Shown: positions 1-12,569 of the stretch, piece after piece | How positions within the stretch are numbered: position 1 is the stretch's first letter | Layout: every line of letters begins with the position of its first letter | NCBI GenBank assembly: GCA_010015655.1 | Contig: ML976730.1 | Span: 262,371-326,370 of the forward strand | DNA: 64,000 bases | Direction: 5' to 3' | DNA from: Bimuria novae-zelandiae CBS 107.79 | Lineage: Eukaryota; Ascomycota; Dothideomycetes; Pleosporales; Didymosphaeriaceae | Made by a program: the position numbers and the translations under genes | The notes under the pieces: model-generated | Database searches by the model: none | The model's input: only the letters and a program-made list of their open reading frames with translations | Told to the model about the DNA's origin: nothing

Positions 1-837
1 CTTAATAGTAAAGCATCTCTTATATAAACTAAAAATAAATAATGGCACCTTAGCTAAAGAAGGGGGATATGGAAGATCTACTTATAAACAATCTTTAAAC
101 TTAGAAGAAGAAATACAAGAAACTAGACTATATTAAGGTTAAACTATTTTTTATTTCTAAACAAGTATTACTAGTTAACTATTAATTTGAACTGCTACTA
201 GATGTAAAGATACACCTAGTATTTTATATTAACTAATTAGAATCCGTAGACCCCGAGACCCTAGTAGAAATAACCTTTTATTACTAACCTAAGGAAGAAA
301 ATAAATTCAAAGTTAAATAGATACTAGAGTATATAGATTAGCCACGCACATATCTTATTAAGTAAAAAGACTACTTATATAGTAAGAACACTTAGGAACT
401 GGAAGAGTACCTATAAAACTATTAATAAAAGATTTAGTAATACTATTAGAATATATTTAGGAACTTAAGGTAATACTTTTAGCAATCGCAGGATCCCGCA
501 TACTAGGATTAAAAAGAGGAGGATAAACCGCCTAATTTAAGAAAGAAATACTAGCTATTATTTTACTCTCTAACTAAATAATATCTTAACTAAGATTCTT
601 AAAACTCTCTAATTATTTAATTTCCTTAATAAACTATGTTAAATCTGTTAACAATTTATTCTTACGATCTTTAAGCAACTACTTTTACTTTAATAAATAA
701 TGTTTTTTCACGAGTAGCCTATAGCATTACTATAGCTACTTCCTCTTTTATAGTAGTAGCCTCTGCTAATTACTTTAGACGATTAACATTAGATTTAATA
801 CGCGAAAAATTAGGAACTATAGGATCTACTAACTCGC
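1..837 (+). repeat. 3' end of a RIP-degraded Ty3/gypsy polyprotein
   Basis: Plus-strand translation with TAG/TAA read as former Gln codons gives the end of a gypsy polyprotein. A stretch of the type 'KIHLVFYINQLE', typical of the segment after integrase, is near 205-240, and a chromodomain-like segment follows at about 290-440. From about 560 to 837 I see only AT-rich sequence. Element A (838-7298) is inserted at 833-837, so the continuation of this relic lies after 7303. No LTR of this relic was identified. Confidence 0.6.
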
Positions 838-1038
838 TGTCAGGGACATTCTTGACCCCCACAAAAGGCGACCCTCGGAGATCCTCCGGATCTCTCTCGG
901 GCCTCCACCGGAGCTGCCCCGGCTCAGTCACGTGGTGTAGTCTATATATTCCTCTATAGACCCTTTGACATCTGGCAAGGATTTGTCTAATATATACGTT
1001 TACCCTGATCTGAATTGCCTGCTATAAAGTGCCTTACA
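838..1038 (+). repeat. 5' LTR of gypsy element A
   Basis: This 201-bp direct repeat is paired with 7098-7298. The two copies differ by scattered C/T transitions only. It starts TGTCAGG and ends TTACA. The canonical TGG of a tRNA primer-binding site is not obvious directly after it; the adjoining sequence is ATTCAAATCC. Confidence 0.92.
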
Positions 1039-1151
1039 ATTCAAATCCTTCCCCCCTCCTTTTTTTAAAAGGGAGGTAGTTAATTTAGGATCACCCTCTA
1101 AACTACTCTCTCCACGATAACACCTTGTTACCTATCTAACGAGTTACCGCG

Positions 1152-2720
1152 ATGCCTCTAAAGATAGTAAAGGAGATAACGGCGAGCCTATAAATAAGAA
1201 AGGGTAAGCAACGCAAGGAGTCCTTAAAGACTAGTAGCCATGTTACTAAGTTTAACATAGAGGATAAGGCAGGAGATAACTTTAAGTAATTAAATTATTA
1301 ACTCTCTTATAAAGGCGTAGGAGCGGAATTTCCCTAGAGGGCGTAATACCTAGGGGACGGCCCTGCCCCTAAAGGCGCGAGTTAGCGTCCTTATAGCCTA
1401 AGCGGTGGCTAAGTCGCAGAGCGACCGAAAAGCGGAACCCACAAAACCTCCGCCACTGAGAAAGGGAACACTGGCCCCGAGCGGCCAACTCCCGGACCAG
1501 CATTAGGCAGCGCCCGGCCTTAGAGTGGGCTGAGGCCCTAAGGCGAAGGCTAAAGTGAGGTAAACACTCCCACTTTAGGCCTAAGCCAGTATCCTACTCT
1601 GACTATAGGCCCTGCCATACCCGTAGCATTGGGTGCAACACCGTCTATAACTAATATTATTAATTAACGATTAATAAAGTTACTAGACGCTTAGGACTAA
1701 GATACTCCCCTTAAGGAAATCTCACGGCTCTAATAATAGTTAGAACTAGTTAGGAGTATGATGACCCTAACAACTATAGCGGCTCTAACCTATAACTAGG
1801 TACGTTCCGCTTAGGAGGAAGCCTCTTGAACGTTAGGCGCTCTCTAAAAGGTCTCCCTGTAGCCTAAGCTGGATACGGAGAACCGCCCTCCGCATGCTGC
1901 TAGGGTGGAATAGTGGCGTTATAATATAGACTCTACCTTTGAGATGGTGCAGATCTTTGATGATTTGGTTACCAGGACCTGTTAGATTCTGAGCACGATC
2001 TAATACGCAATACACCGCGACCTGGTTAAGAGAAAGATTAAGGACGGAATAGTTATAACGTAGGCAGATCTCTATTAGGAAGTCGCCGCATTAGTTTAAG
2101 ACCTTGTCTTAATAAAGTTTAATAACTTCCTTAAGTTCTTTAATCTTAGTTAGAAAGATATAGATAGTGTGGACTTATTCCTCCTATATCTAAGTAATAA
2201 GAAGTCGCTTCTTAAGAGAAGCTTCTTTATCTACCTAGATAGCTCTTTTAACAAACCTCTAAAGATTGTCTTCGTGTGGGCTAAGGCCTCTAAATCCATT
2301 CGCCATGAGGTGCAAAGGCTGATGGTGTTAAAAGACGACTAAGACTAGTCTACTTTTAAACGCAACCTAAAGTCTGCTAAAAAGGCGCTAGAGGCTAGTA
2401 AGCTAGCAAGGACTAAGGTAGTAAACCAGAAGAGAACTGCTTCGTAAGCCTAGATAAAACCCCCTTCCTAATAAAAAAGGTCGGACTAGAAGTAATCTTA
2501 AAGCTCTTGATCTAGGACCCCTGTAATAGCTAATAGCAGTCCAACCCTAGGCTATAGTGAGTCCAAAGGAGACAAGCCTCGCTCTAATTCTAGAGAATTA
2601 GCTAATAGCAAACACAAAGGCGGCCGTCACCCCCAGAGCCAATAGGCCTATTAGAAATAAAGGGGCGGAGGACCAGCGACTGGCAGTAATATTACTTAAG
2701 GCCTAAGCTAAGATAACTAG
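1152..2720 (+). pseudogene. gag-like region of element A (RIP-inactivated)
   Basis: A plus-strand frame starts with ATG at 1152 (MPLKIVKEITASL) and continues, with repeated TAG/TAA at Gln positions, through Lys-rich sequence that includes an 'IVFVWAKASKSIRHEVQRL'-type stretch near 2270. Its position between the 5' LTR and the protease makes it the gag of element A. I do not see a CCHC zinc knuckle. The gag assignment rests on position rather than on a recognised domain. Confidence 0.5.
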
Positions 2721-2779
2721 GGGAAAGGTAGTCCTTAATTACGAATTTCTCTTAATTATAATTAGGGAAATACTCTAAC

Positions 2780-5105
2780 GGGAAGTTCTTACGCATCGCG
2801 GTTAAGGTTCTTATATATAGTAATAACCCTAACCTAACGTAGTTTCGAGTCTTGTACGATAGCGGCGCGGAGCTAAACCTAATTAGCTATTCTATAACGA
2901 CTAAAGCTAGGCTGAAGCAAAGCCTAAGCTAGGATAGATCTATAGCAACGTTTATTAATAATAATAAACTAACGTTAGGCAACGCATATAACTTAATAGT
3001 AAGTTATTATAACTCTCGCGGAGTTAGTAAAGTTATTAGACTAGAACGCTTCTAGTCTACTAATTTTAAGGGCTACGACCTTATACTAGGCTATTCGTGG
3101 CTGTAGGCCGCAGACCCCAGAATCCGGTTTACCACTAGGACGTTTGAATGGTGGGAGGACGACGAGAAGGCAGAACGCATTTAGCTAGTAGACGCCCCTA
3201 CCCTTCTCTTAGATATTGCCCTAGGCGAGCAGGCATATGTGCTACAGCTAAGTTAAATAAGGTTCTATCCTCTAGGACTAGAAGCACGAACCGAACTCGT
3301 AATAAACCTTCTCTAGAAGAAACCTAGACTGCCACTAGTCCCCTCCTAAGCGGGAGGCGATGTGGCCTAAAACGCAGAATATTTTTAGAATAAGGGAGTA
3401 CTATAGTTAAAGTAATAGGCGATAAGATTAATTAACTACTTAAGAAAGTGTGTTAAGGATTACCTTACCCTTACTTAGTTGCCGGAAGCCACGGTATATT
3501 GGATGGTAGCTTTTATATATAAAGCGACGCCGCGCCGCGCTACTAGTCCTCTAGTAACTACTCGTGGGTAACCCGAGGATGGCACCAAATACGTACCAAG
3601 TCTGGACAATGAATTTGACCCGGACAAGATAAAGTACGTACCTGAAAAGCTGCACTATTATTAGGTTAATTTTAGTAAAAAGCAGACCTGGGTCCTGCGA
3701 CCTAATAGTAGCACTAATTACGCGATCGATATTAAGCTAGGGGGAAAGATCCCGAATGCTCTAATTTATAACCTCTCTAGAAAGGAGCTAAAACTTCTTC
3801 GGGAGTACCTCGATACGGCACAGGACAAGGAGTAGATCTAGAAACGCCTATAGGCTAATGTCTAGAAATACGTCCGCTATTATGCTTCTTATTAGTTGAA
3901 TAAGATTCGCAGGCATAAGCTACTAGGGTTGCTAGAACCACTCCTACTGGCCACTAAGCCCTGGAAGTACTTCTCTCTGGACTTTGTAACCGAGCTTCCA
4001 GAGTCCATAGATAAGCGAGGGAACCAGTACAACGCTATACTTGTCCTTATTAACTAGTTTACAAAGTATTTCTAGTACCTTTCTATTAATAAGATAATTA
4101 CGTTCTAGTAACTAGCTAAGCTACTACTGTAATAGGCTTTTTTAAAGACTAGAGCTCTCGCTTCGCTGGTTACTAACCAAGGGTCCGTCTTTACAAGCTA
4201 ATTCTAGGCTAACATATGCTACTATCTAAAGATCTAGAAGCACTTGTCCACAGCGTTCTACCCTTAAATAGATAGTTAGATAGAATATTAGAACCAAGAG
4301 ATAGAGTTATACCTGCGGATCTATATAAACTATAACTAAAATAACTAGGTAGAGTTACTACTATATACTAAGTACGCGTATAACTTAAAGAAGCACGCCG
4401 TAACTAGCTTCGCACCTATTAAATTAGTATTTAAGACTACTCCTACTACGTTTAATAAGGTACCTAACGAGCACTAGCTTCGCAAACTAGACCCCTTACT
4501 TTAAGATAGCCTAACCTACTCTAGATAGTTAAAGGACCTGCGTTGGCAGGTCGTCGCACGGATAGAGGAATAGTATAATAGTTAGGAAATAGTAGTAGCG
4601 AGTTTACGCCACGCTTAGAAATAGTACTAATAGTAGTATAATAAAAAGCGAATCCCCGCACACTTCTCCCTAGGCGATAAAGTCTTACTTAATCGCAAGA
4701 ATATTGCCTCGACGAAGCCATCGAAGAAGTTTAACTATTATTACCTTAGGCTATTTAAGGTAGTTAAAAAGGTTAGAAGGCTAGCCTACCTGCTTAAATT
4801 ACCCCTAGCGATGTTAAAGATACACCCTATATTCTATATATTGCTACTAGAGCCATGGCGAGCACCCCTTCTGTTAAAGTACTTTCGCCCTAGACCTATT
4901 AACGTCCTGGACTACAACGGAGTAGACTACTATAAAGTGGAAGGAATCCTTTATTATAAGACAGTAATAAGAGGTCTCTAATACCTTGTAAAATAGCTAG
5001 GATAGTCTAATAAAGACGCGACGTGGGAAATTACATTCTATCTTAATAGCTATAAGGAAATCCTTAAAGAATACTAGCGTTCCCCTAAGGACGTTACCCG
5101 AAAAG
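2780..5105 (+). pseudogene. pol remnant of element A: protease, integrase, chromodomain
   Basis: Plus-strand translation shows an aspartic protease with the active-site triad Asp-Ser-Gly in LYDSGAELNLIS (about 2850-2885). After about 3750 comes a segment that normally precedes RT (LSRKELKLLREYL). It runs within tens of residues into an integrase N-terminus (about 3870) and the catalytic core beginning PWKYFSLDFVTELPES (about 3958). The core continues to a chromodomain with 'RGLQYLVKQ' near 4970-5010. The roughly 1.3 kb that RT and RNase H need is absent. Many in-frame TAG codons make it inactive. The missing RT block is a deletion relative to ordinary gypsy order, not RIP damage. Confidence 0.75.
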
Positions 5106-5199
5106 GGAACGGCACAGGGCCGGGACGGCCCTAGCGCAGGAAAGGGGGATATTAGAGAATAAGAATCTTTATAACTAAGTTATGCAGGAAAGCCCTCTA

Positions 5200-6500
5200 T
5201 ATATTACTAAAGGTAATAGGCAAGGCGCGCACATATTATAAGCATATAAAAAGTAGTTATATAAGTAGATTAAATTCCTTAAGACTATAAATTCTATATA
5301 CACAAAACAGGGGCTCTAGCTTATAGATAAAGTAGCCTAGAAGCTAAGAGAACTAACTAACCTAGCCCGTCTTAAGACCTAAGGTAAGCCGCGACACCCC
5401 TAAGGGGAGTTAGTAGACTTACACACTTTAGTCCTGCTTAGGGCTAGGCTAGAAAGGATCTTCTTGGATAACGCTTCTTAGTTAAGACTTTATAGGGCTC
5501 TCTAGCCCTTGCCTATTAGGCACATAAGCGCTAAAATAGTACTAACGCTTACCGTAGTTGCTTGCCTCGCTAGTGTAGAAAAAGTGCTCCTAAGTTAGGT
5601 TAATAATAATATTATTAAGAGCGCCCAAGCTAGCCGAGCCAATCCCTAACTATAGAAATAGTTAGGAAAGTCCTCGGACAGACAGCGGGAAGTAGTAGGG
5701 TTACTATAATAACATACCTTAAACCGCTTTAGGTTCTGCTTAGCAGAGAACTGGCGAGCCTTTTAAAAAGCGACCTTAAAGCCCTTATACGCAGGTTGCT
5801 CTACTAACTACTTATGCTCCTTTATATCGACGTTAAAGGCGTCCCGCAGGCTACGCATATAAATAAACGCGTCGTTTTAAGCCTTCTAGGCCGCGTGCTT
5901 ATAGTTAGCTAGTAATAGCTCTAGAAGGTTATCTGTAATACCCTTAGCCTTGCGTAATTTAAGATAGGTGGTGGTCTTATCACTCGCACGCCTTACAAGG
6001 AAGTAAAAGATATTTATTACGCGACGAAACTGCGGCTTAGGCTAGAAAGGGGTTAGAGACAACCTTAGGAAGCCTTTGGCACGAGGACGATCACTAACTA
6101 ATAAATATTTAGAGATCTTCGCGAAAGTGCAGCACTCGCATATAGAGCTTGTTAAGGCGCGCCACTTACACATAACGCCTTACTAAAGAAATAGCACACG
6201 CATAAAGCTACCTAGCGTCCTATTAAGAGCACTCTTACTTAACGTTATAAGTAATACAAGGCATGGTTTACACCTAAAAAAATTAGCTAATAAAATGGCG
6301 AAGTAGCAGAAACTACTCGCTATAACACTAGTATTAAAGCTTATTATAGCTAAACTAGAGTTGGCTGCGCCTCCAGATTAGGCGGTATAGTAAGTAAGAA
6401 GGCTAATAGAGAAGCGCTAAACACGCTTTTAAGCTTAATAAGGTTAATTTAAGGCATAATAAAGAAGTAGTAACTAAGGTAGAATAGGCAAAGTTAGAGT
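5200..6500 (-). pseudogene. Accessory reading frame between pol and 3' LTR of element A, orientation uncertain
   Basis: For about 430 codons the minus strand keeps one reading register interrupted only by TAG/TAA at plausible Gln positions, with protein-like charged stretches such as LKLRKAKGITDNLLEL near 5940. The exactly complementary plus-strand register is also unbroken in phase but has about one and a half times as many stops, so I favour minus. No family is recognised. It occupies the place where elements B, C and D carry antisense frames. Confidence 0.35.
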
Positions 6501-7097
6501 ATAATAATAAGAGAAGTAAAAAAGGGATATTAAAGGAAGCCTAAACACAAAAAAGGGCTTACCTTTATACCTACCTTTGCATCCTAAACTTAAATGCGCA
6601 TCTACTTACCTAGCTAATGCTAACGCCTTACCAGCCGCGCTTTAACGCCTGCCCGTTTAACCCACTTTAATTCTAAAATATTATAGTGTTATAAATATAC
6701 TAGTTAGGCAATAGTTGCTAAAGAAATTTACTTAGTAATTAAAGTAAGGTAATTACCTGCTAATTACATAGTAATTACCTATTGTGATTATATCTCCTAA
6801 GCGAGATATGTAACGGACGTAAGGCGGATAGTAACTACCCTCCCTTTAGAACCTAGTAGGCCTAGTATTACTAAGCTAGTAATAGGCTTGCGTAAACTAC
6901 TTAGGGCGTAAGGCGCTTTTTTTAATACGGGTTTCTCTAACGGCGAGTTTTCCTAGAGTTTAGTAATTTACATAAGCACGTAATTGCCGCGGCGACAACC
7001 TAACGCGACGCCGTAGCTAATCTACCACTACTCTGTAGAGGGACATAGGCTAGCATAGCGGACTTAGGACAAGTCCTTCTTTAGGAGGGGGGGCAGT

Positions 7098-7298
7098 TGT
7101 CAGGGACATTCTTAACCCCTATAAAAGGCAACCCTCGGAGATCCTCCGGATCTCTCTCGGGCCTCCACCGGAGCTGCCCCGGCTCAGTCACGTGGTGTAG
7201 TCTATATATTCCTCTATAGACCCTTTGACATCCGGCAAGGATTTGTCTAATATACACGTTTACCCTAATCCGAATTGCCTGCCACAAAGTGCCTCACA
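7098..7298 (+). repeat. 3' LTR of gypsy element A
   Basis: This 201-bp copy is paired with 838-1038, preceded by a polypurine tract and followed by the CTCGC target duplication at 7299-7303. Confidence 0.92.
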
Positions 7299-7303
7299 CT
7301 CGC

Positions 7304-8150
7304 ATTTCATAATACTACTCTTATAATAATTTTTGTACTAAACTTTTAAAGATAATATTTTACATACGAGACCCTGCTTCGCGTAGTACTTATATGTAAC
7401 TATTATACCCTAACTAATAGTATTTATTTAATCTTTAATAGAATAATAATAGATAGTAATTTAAGAGAGTATGAGTTAATGCATAAGGACATGCAGAAGA
7501 AAGAGGGGAGGTAATATTATAATCTTATCTTTAATAGAACGACATTAGACACTTTATAATAAAAGGTAGCGCTATTGTCCTACGAAGGATTATGTAATGT
7601 CCCACGATATCCCACACGCCAAGACTATAGGACATTGGGATCACGTGACTGTACCATAGAATCCCACATGTGCCACGTTTAGGATAGTATGGAACCATGG
7701 GATATTATAGGATTAGTTATGTATATAGAAACGCTAAGTATAATACTCGTATTTAACCTATTTTTTAATTTATTATTTAGATTTAACTTAGGCTCTTCTT
7801 AATTTAATTATACTATAAATACTTTTAATACTAACACTTATTAATAAGAGCAAGCTATTAATATATCCCTTACTTATATTACTAACGCTCTTGCCCGAGA
7901 ACCAACCCTAGATCCCTTCTAGACTAGCTACCTATAGGGGCTTAACATCTTCTTTCGTAAGCGTTATATTTTATTATTATAGAAACTATTTAGTTTCCTT
8001 ACTATTCTTAATTGTTTTAAAGGTTTTTTAAAATACTTTTTTAAGATTTCTTCTTAACTTCCTTTTCTAAGTAGATAAGATTACTTAGACCGCCTTTTAG
8101 CCTAATTCTTAGTCTCGCCTAAAACTTAATTTTATTTTTTAATACTATTA
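7304..8150. other. AT-rich unassigned relic sequence
   Basis: This stretch holds the far flank of the element A insertion and then mixed sequence. A less mutated patch at about 7594-7735 starts TGTAATGTCCCACG and contains CACGTG, so it could be an LTR end, but I found no partner or target duplication. No open frame is supported. Confidence 0.3.
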
Positions 8151-8517
8151 TCCCTGCCTTTATTTTAGACATTTTTATCTAGCTAGATTTTTTTCCTTAA
8201 TAAGACAGTTATTATAGAGCCTCCTTTAGGCCCTAATAAAAGCTAATTTAGGGGATGTCGTAATAGAATTCTACTAGAAGTGTTTTATTAAAATTTTAGT
8301 ATAGCTTAGTAAACTTCTTTAAAAGTTTAATATAGTAGCTTAGTTAAAGTCCTTACGAGATTACTAAGTTCTTTAGAAGTAGTTTTTTTACTATACTGGG
8401 TATTCTACTTTCTTGCCTCTATAAGACTACGTTTTTTATATATATTATCTATACTATACTTCTCTTCCCCCTCTTTTATTATAATTACTTCGGACTAAGC
8501 GTTATTAGTAATTTAGC

Positions 8518-8549
8518 AAAAAAAAAAAAAAAAAAAGGGGGGGGGGGGG
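8518..8549. repeat. Homopolymer A19-G13
   Basis: Nineteen A residues are followed directly by thirteen G residues. On the coding (minus) strand of element A2 this is C13T19, lying between the integrase and the chromodomain and encoding a Pro run followed by a Phe run. The tract could be a true expansion or a sequencing/assembly artefact. Confidence 0.9.
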
Positions 8550-10779
8550 TAATAAGGCTAACTTTAGCCTATTTACGTAGAATCTTAAGTGTATCTTTGG
8601 CGGGATATCTAGTTTTACTATATAAGAGTTTATTACCTTTCTTATAGTAAACTTTCCTTACTTTTAGTTGCGCTTTTTACATAGACGCTAGTTTTAGAGG
8701 TAGTCTTTATACTTTAGCTATACTTTATTTTCTTTCTTTAAAATTAGAGTATTTTTACGTTAATAGTTTACTAAGCACCATTATTCTTATTAGGCTATTA
8801 TTATTATTATCTAAGTTAAATTAAAAATCTTTTTAAACTTCTTTATTATTATCTTCGCGGCCTTTTTTATATCAGTTCTAAGCTTTAAGGCTAATTTCTA
8901 TGCCCTAAAGTTCTTAACTAGTTTAATATTCTAGCTATAGGATAGGAAAAACAGGCTAACTCTTCTTAATATAGCTTTTTACACTTGAATAGCTATTAAG
9001 CTATAGGAAGCCACTTTATTTAGTTATCTTATTATTAGTTATAATATACCTAAAGATAGACTTTAAAGATAAAGTTTATTTATTTTATTTACCTATTTGT
9101 TTCTAAGTGCTTTGCTATAGATACTCTTCAGTTAATATCTACATGTTTATAGAGTGTAGTCTAAATTTCGCTCACGAACTATCCCCCGCGGTGTAATATA
9201 ATAGAGGAGGGGTAGAAGTAGTCTACTACTTAGTATTAAAAAATTACTATTATAACTATAGGTATATTAAGGTTTAAGATATTAATAAGTTTAGGTTCTT
9301 CACTAAGTATTTTTATAATTACTATAATATTCGTGCAGCTATTACTCTTAGGTAATATATTAATAAAGTCTATTATAATGTCCTTCTATTCTTAATTAAG
9401 TAATAATAAGAACTTTAGCAGGCCCTGTTTTACTTCTCTCTGTAGTTTAGTGCTTTTAGAAATATTATAGTTTTTAATTTACTGCCCTAATTAGTTTGAT
9501 ATCCTTAGAAAAAAGTAGTTTTAAGTGAGGATCTTATAGGTATTTTCTCATTTTAAGTATTTTAAAGCTAGGGAACTATGCATGACTATTATTAGCTTCA
9601 TTTATAAAAGTGCTAATTCTAGTACCTATTATTTTAACTTATAGTATAGGTACCCTTAGTTATCTATACTATATTCTAAGATACTAATGGATAACTTTTA
9701 CTTAGGTTTAAACTTTCTAAGACTGTTCTTAATATAGGCCTTTATTTTGCTATATACGCTATCTTTATTATATTCTACCTCTTATTATATAGTATTAAAG
9801 TCTAATTTGCGTCGTTTGGCAGGGTTATTGCCTCCTTAAAGGATTAATATAGGTAGTTTAGGACGTGTTAAATAAGCGAGCACTTGGTTTTTATTTACTT
9901 TAGTATAATTAAGTTTAGCTATAGTAGTAGGTATTTAGGGGGCGAAAGACTTTACGCTATATTTTTAATAGTTTTTAAAAAAAAGTATAAAGTGCTTTAA
10001 CTTTAATGTATTATTTTTACTATTCTTTAGTAAGTCTTAGTCTCTCTAGAAGAGAGTATTCGTCCTAGAGTTCATTAATCCTGGTCTATATATAAACGTT
10101 ATATTAATATAGCTAAGTATATCTGTCTACTAAACGTGTTGTTTGCCTAACCTTTATTTAGTAGTAAAATACGTAAGCTACTTATAATTAGAATAGATCA
10201 TAAGGGGCTTTATTACTTAATATATATAGTCTTACATATTTATATATTTAATTACTACGAGCATCGCGTTAATATAAATAGTATAATTATATTTCACTAG
10301 GCCATTCTTTACTAAAAAGTAAGTACCTAAACGTAAAATCCTATTATTATCATACTAGGAGAATTATCCCCTAATTAACTAGCTAAAGGCGTCTACTTCT
10401 AGTACTAATTCTTATTTAAGACTAAAGTAGGCTAGTGTAAAATCTATATAGAACGCTATCTTTAGAAAGTTTAAAACGTACTACTACTCTTATCCCTAAA
10501 TAAATTCTACTTCTTTACTAAGTAGCTATATCAAACGGCTTACTATACTAGAGAAGTTTTATATAAATTTCTAATAAAAGTTTATAAAATTTATAAAACT
10601 CTAGACTTTCTTTACTAAACTTAGTAGTTCTTATTCTTAAATTATTTAAACTTTATCCAGGTCTATGCTTACGTCCTTATTAATTTCTATAATAAATTTA
10701 AGGTATTTAGTTATTTTAACGGAAAACTTAAATTTCTTAATATTTAAATATAATCCTGCGGCTTTTAAATTCTAGATTA

Positions 10780-12569
10780 AGCTAGCGCATATAGTCACCG
10801 CCCACATAGGGTTGCCGCCCACCCCACCAAAACGCGACACCTGCACAAAACACGCGATTTCTCAACAACGCCTATTACAATTGCCATGTAATACACATAG
10901 ACTGTAGAGTAGCTACTGCTGTAGCTACTGCTACTGTCTCTGCAGCTCCCTCTATAGTATATCTACTTTGCTAAGCTGCTGAGGCCTCAGCTGCGCGCAT
11001 CGCCTCCCTGATAGTCTCTACCTCTGCAAAGCGTTAATTTGGATCTACTCGAACGCGCTTTCGAGGACGCTGAGAGCTAGTAGTCTCTAGCTACTGTTCA
11101 AGGCGTCTTTTCTCTGATTCAAGCCCTGCAGCTCGAGTATTTGCAGCTGCTAGCGCCTTACCTGCTTTTTGCAGGAGAAGTCTTGTCTTGCGACCTAGGT
11201 TCTCGCAGCTCTGCACCTCGCGCTGAGCCAAGTATAGATCTCTAGGGCCTTGAGGAGTAGAGAAGAAGCTCTGAGGCTGCTGCTGAGGCTGCTGCTGATG
11301 CGTAGGCGTAGTAGGCCTCTGAGAGAGCTGCGACGAGCTGAGTACCTGATTGATGTTGAGCGGGCAGATACCAGCAGCCTGCCAGCCAGCTCGAATTACA
11401 CGCTCTGTAAAGCCTTCCTCCCTAGCTTGATAGTAGCAGGCAATAAAGCGCTCCTTCTTAACAGGCGCGGCATCGTTAAGCGATACGAGCTCCTAGATCT
11501 AGCGTTAGTAACTAGACTTAATAACAGAGAAAGGAGCAAGATCTAGCGGCTATAAGACGTGCGAGGTATGCGCAGGTAGGTATAAGAGTTTAACTCGATA
11601 CTATTTATAAAGCTAGAGAAACTTAATATCAATGTGGCTGCCATAGCCGTCAAGAATAAGGAGTCGGTACTGGCCATTACCTACAGCCGTCTCAGGTAGA
11701 AATATGCGCTGCAGCCACTCAACACCTATCGCATTTGACGTCTATCCGTTCTCTGAGGTTGTATAGATCCAGTCAGGTACGTAGGACGAGGGGAACCAGG
11801 TTGTTTGTAGGCTCTAGCCCTTAAAGATGACTGCGCAGCGTAGTTTCCGCCCTATTGCTAATACAGACTTAATTATAGAGACCCACTCGCGATTCTCTGG
11901 AGAGCAAATATAAGCCTTCTTTTTCTAACTACTAGAGAGTACTCTAGTGTTCGTACATACCCCTAGGGCAACGCCGGTCTCGTCCATATTATAGGTATTC
12001 TCCGCCCGTACGTTGAGCCGCCGTCTAGTCTGCTCATAGAGCTCTAGGAAGGCACGCACCTGCTCTGGAGTCGCTACATCAGCTCTCTGAGCCTCTAGCT
12101 TTCTGCCGACTACTGAGGCGATGCGTGGCTGTCGGCGGATAAAGTGTGAGATCCAGAGCTTGCCTACAGGCTGGTTGTCGCCATTCATACGCAGGATTCG
12201 ATTGGCCATTTCTCGGGCGCGAGCGTGGGAGGGAGGGCAGGCGCGCGCGTCTTCTTCAAGGATCCACTCTACTAGGAAGTCCTCCTGTAGAGGAGTTAAT
12301 CGCTGCTAATTTTGATGGCAGACTGCGCTGTTTGTCGCGCTACCTAGCCGGCCACGTAGGGTAGATTAAAGGATATTGTAGGCTTTTACCACAGCGCGTA
12401 GGCTTGGATAAACGCCAGCATTAAAATCGCTGATAGCTAATTGTATAGATTCTTCGCGGGGGTCCATTTTAATAAGCGTTGTGGAGAGATATCGCGTGTT
12501 TTGTGCAGGTGTCGTGTTTTGGTGGGGTGGGCGGCAACCCTATTTGGGCGGTGACTATATGCGCTAGCT
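10780..12569 (-). mobile_element. Pogo/Fot1-type DNA transposon inside element A2
   Basis: This 1790-bp element is bounded by inverted repeats beginning AGCTAGCGCATATAGTCACC, with a TA duplication at 10778-10779 and 12570-12571. The inverted repeats run on for roughly 90 bp and contain CCGCCCAC twice with a 17-bp period. It encodes one transposase in a single uninterrupted register on the minus strand (see 10875-12467). RIP damage is mild compared with the host gypsy, so insertion was late or the copy number low. Removing it rejoins the A2 reverse transcriptase frame exactly, which confirms the borders. Confidence 0.95.
10875..12467 (-). pseudogene. Fot1/pogo-like transposase with scattered stop codons
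   Basis: The transposase would cut and paste the element at TA sites. The register runs from ATG at 12467 to TAA at 10875, 531 codons with no frameshift, broken by about a dozen TAG/TAA codons at likely Gln or Trp positions. Recognisable parts are an N-terminal HTH region, a CENP-B/Tc5-type second HTH ending in GKLWISHFIRRQPRI, and a DDE superfamily core: first Asp in YNMDETGVALG, second in LLILDGYGSHID, third in a PLDLAPFS context. The C-terminal part (about 11.3-10.9 kb) is Gln- and Ala-rich. All three catalytic Asp are intact, so this is one of the best preserved transposases in the window. The longest open piece is 11925-12209. Confidence 0.85.

Larger units (their letters stand above)
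838..7298 (+). mobile_element. Gypsy element A: complete LTR element lacking RT/RNase H
   Basis: Two nearly identical 201-bp LTRs (838-1038 and 7098-7298) begin TGTCAGGGAC and end in CA. They are flanked by the same 5-bp duplication, CTCGC, at 833-837 and 7299-7303, so both ends are exact. A polypurine tract (TTAGGAGGGGGGGCAG) sits directly before the right LTR, giving plus orientation. Inside, plus-strand translation shows a gag-like start at 1152, an aspartic protease with an LYDSGAEL motif near 2850, an integrase from about 3870, and a C-terminal chromodomain near 4925-5080. No reverse transcriptase or RNase H region lies between protease and integrase. About 2 kb between pol and the right LTR hold another RIPed reading frame. 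The LTRs are far less mutated than the interior. Confidence 0.9.
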
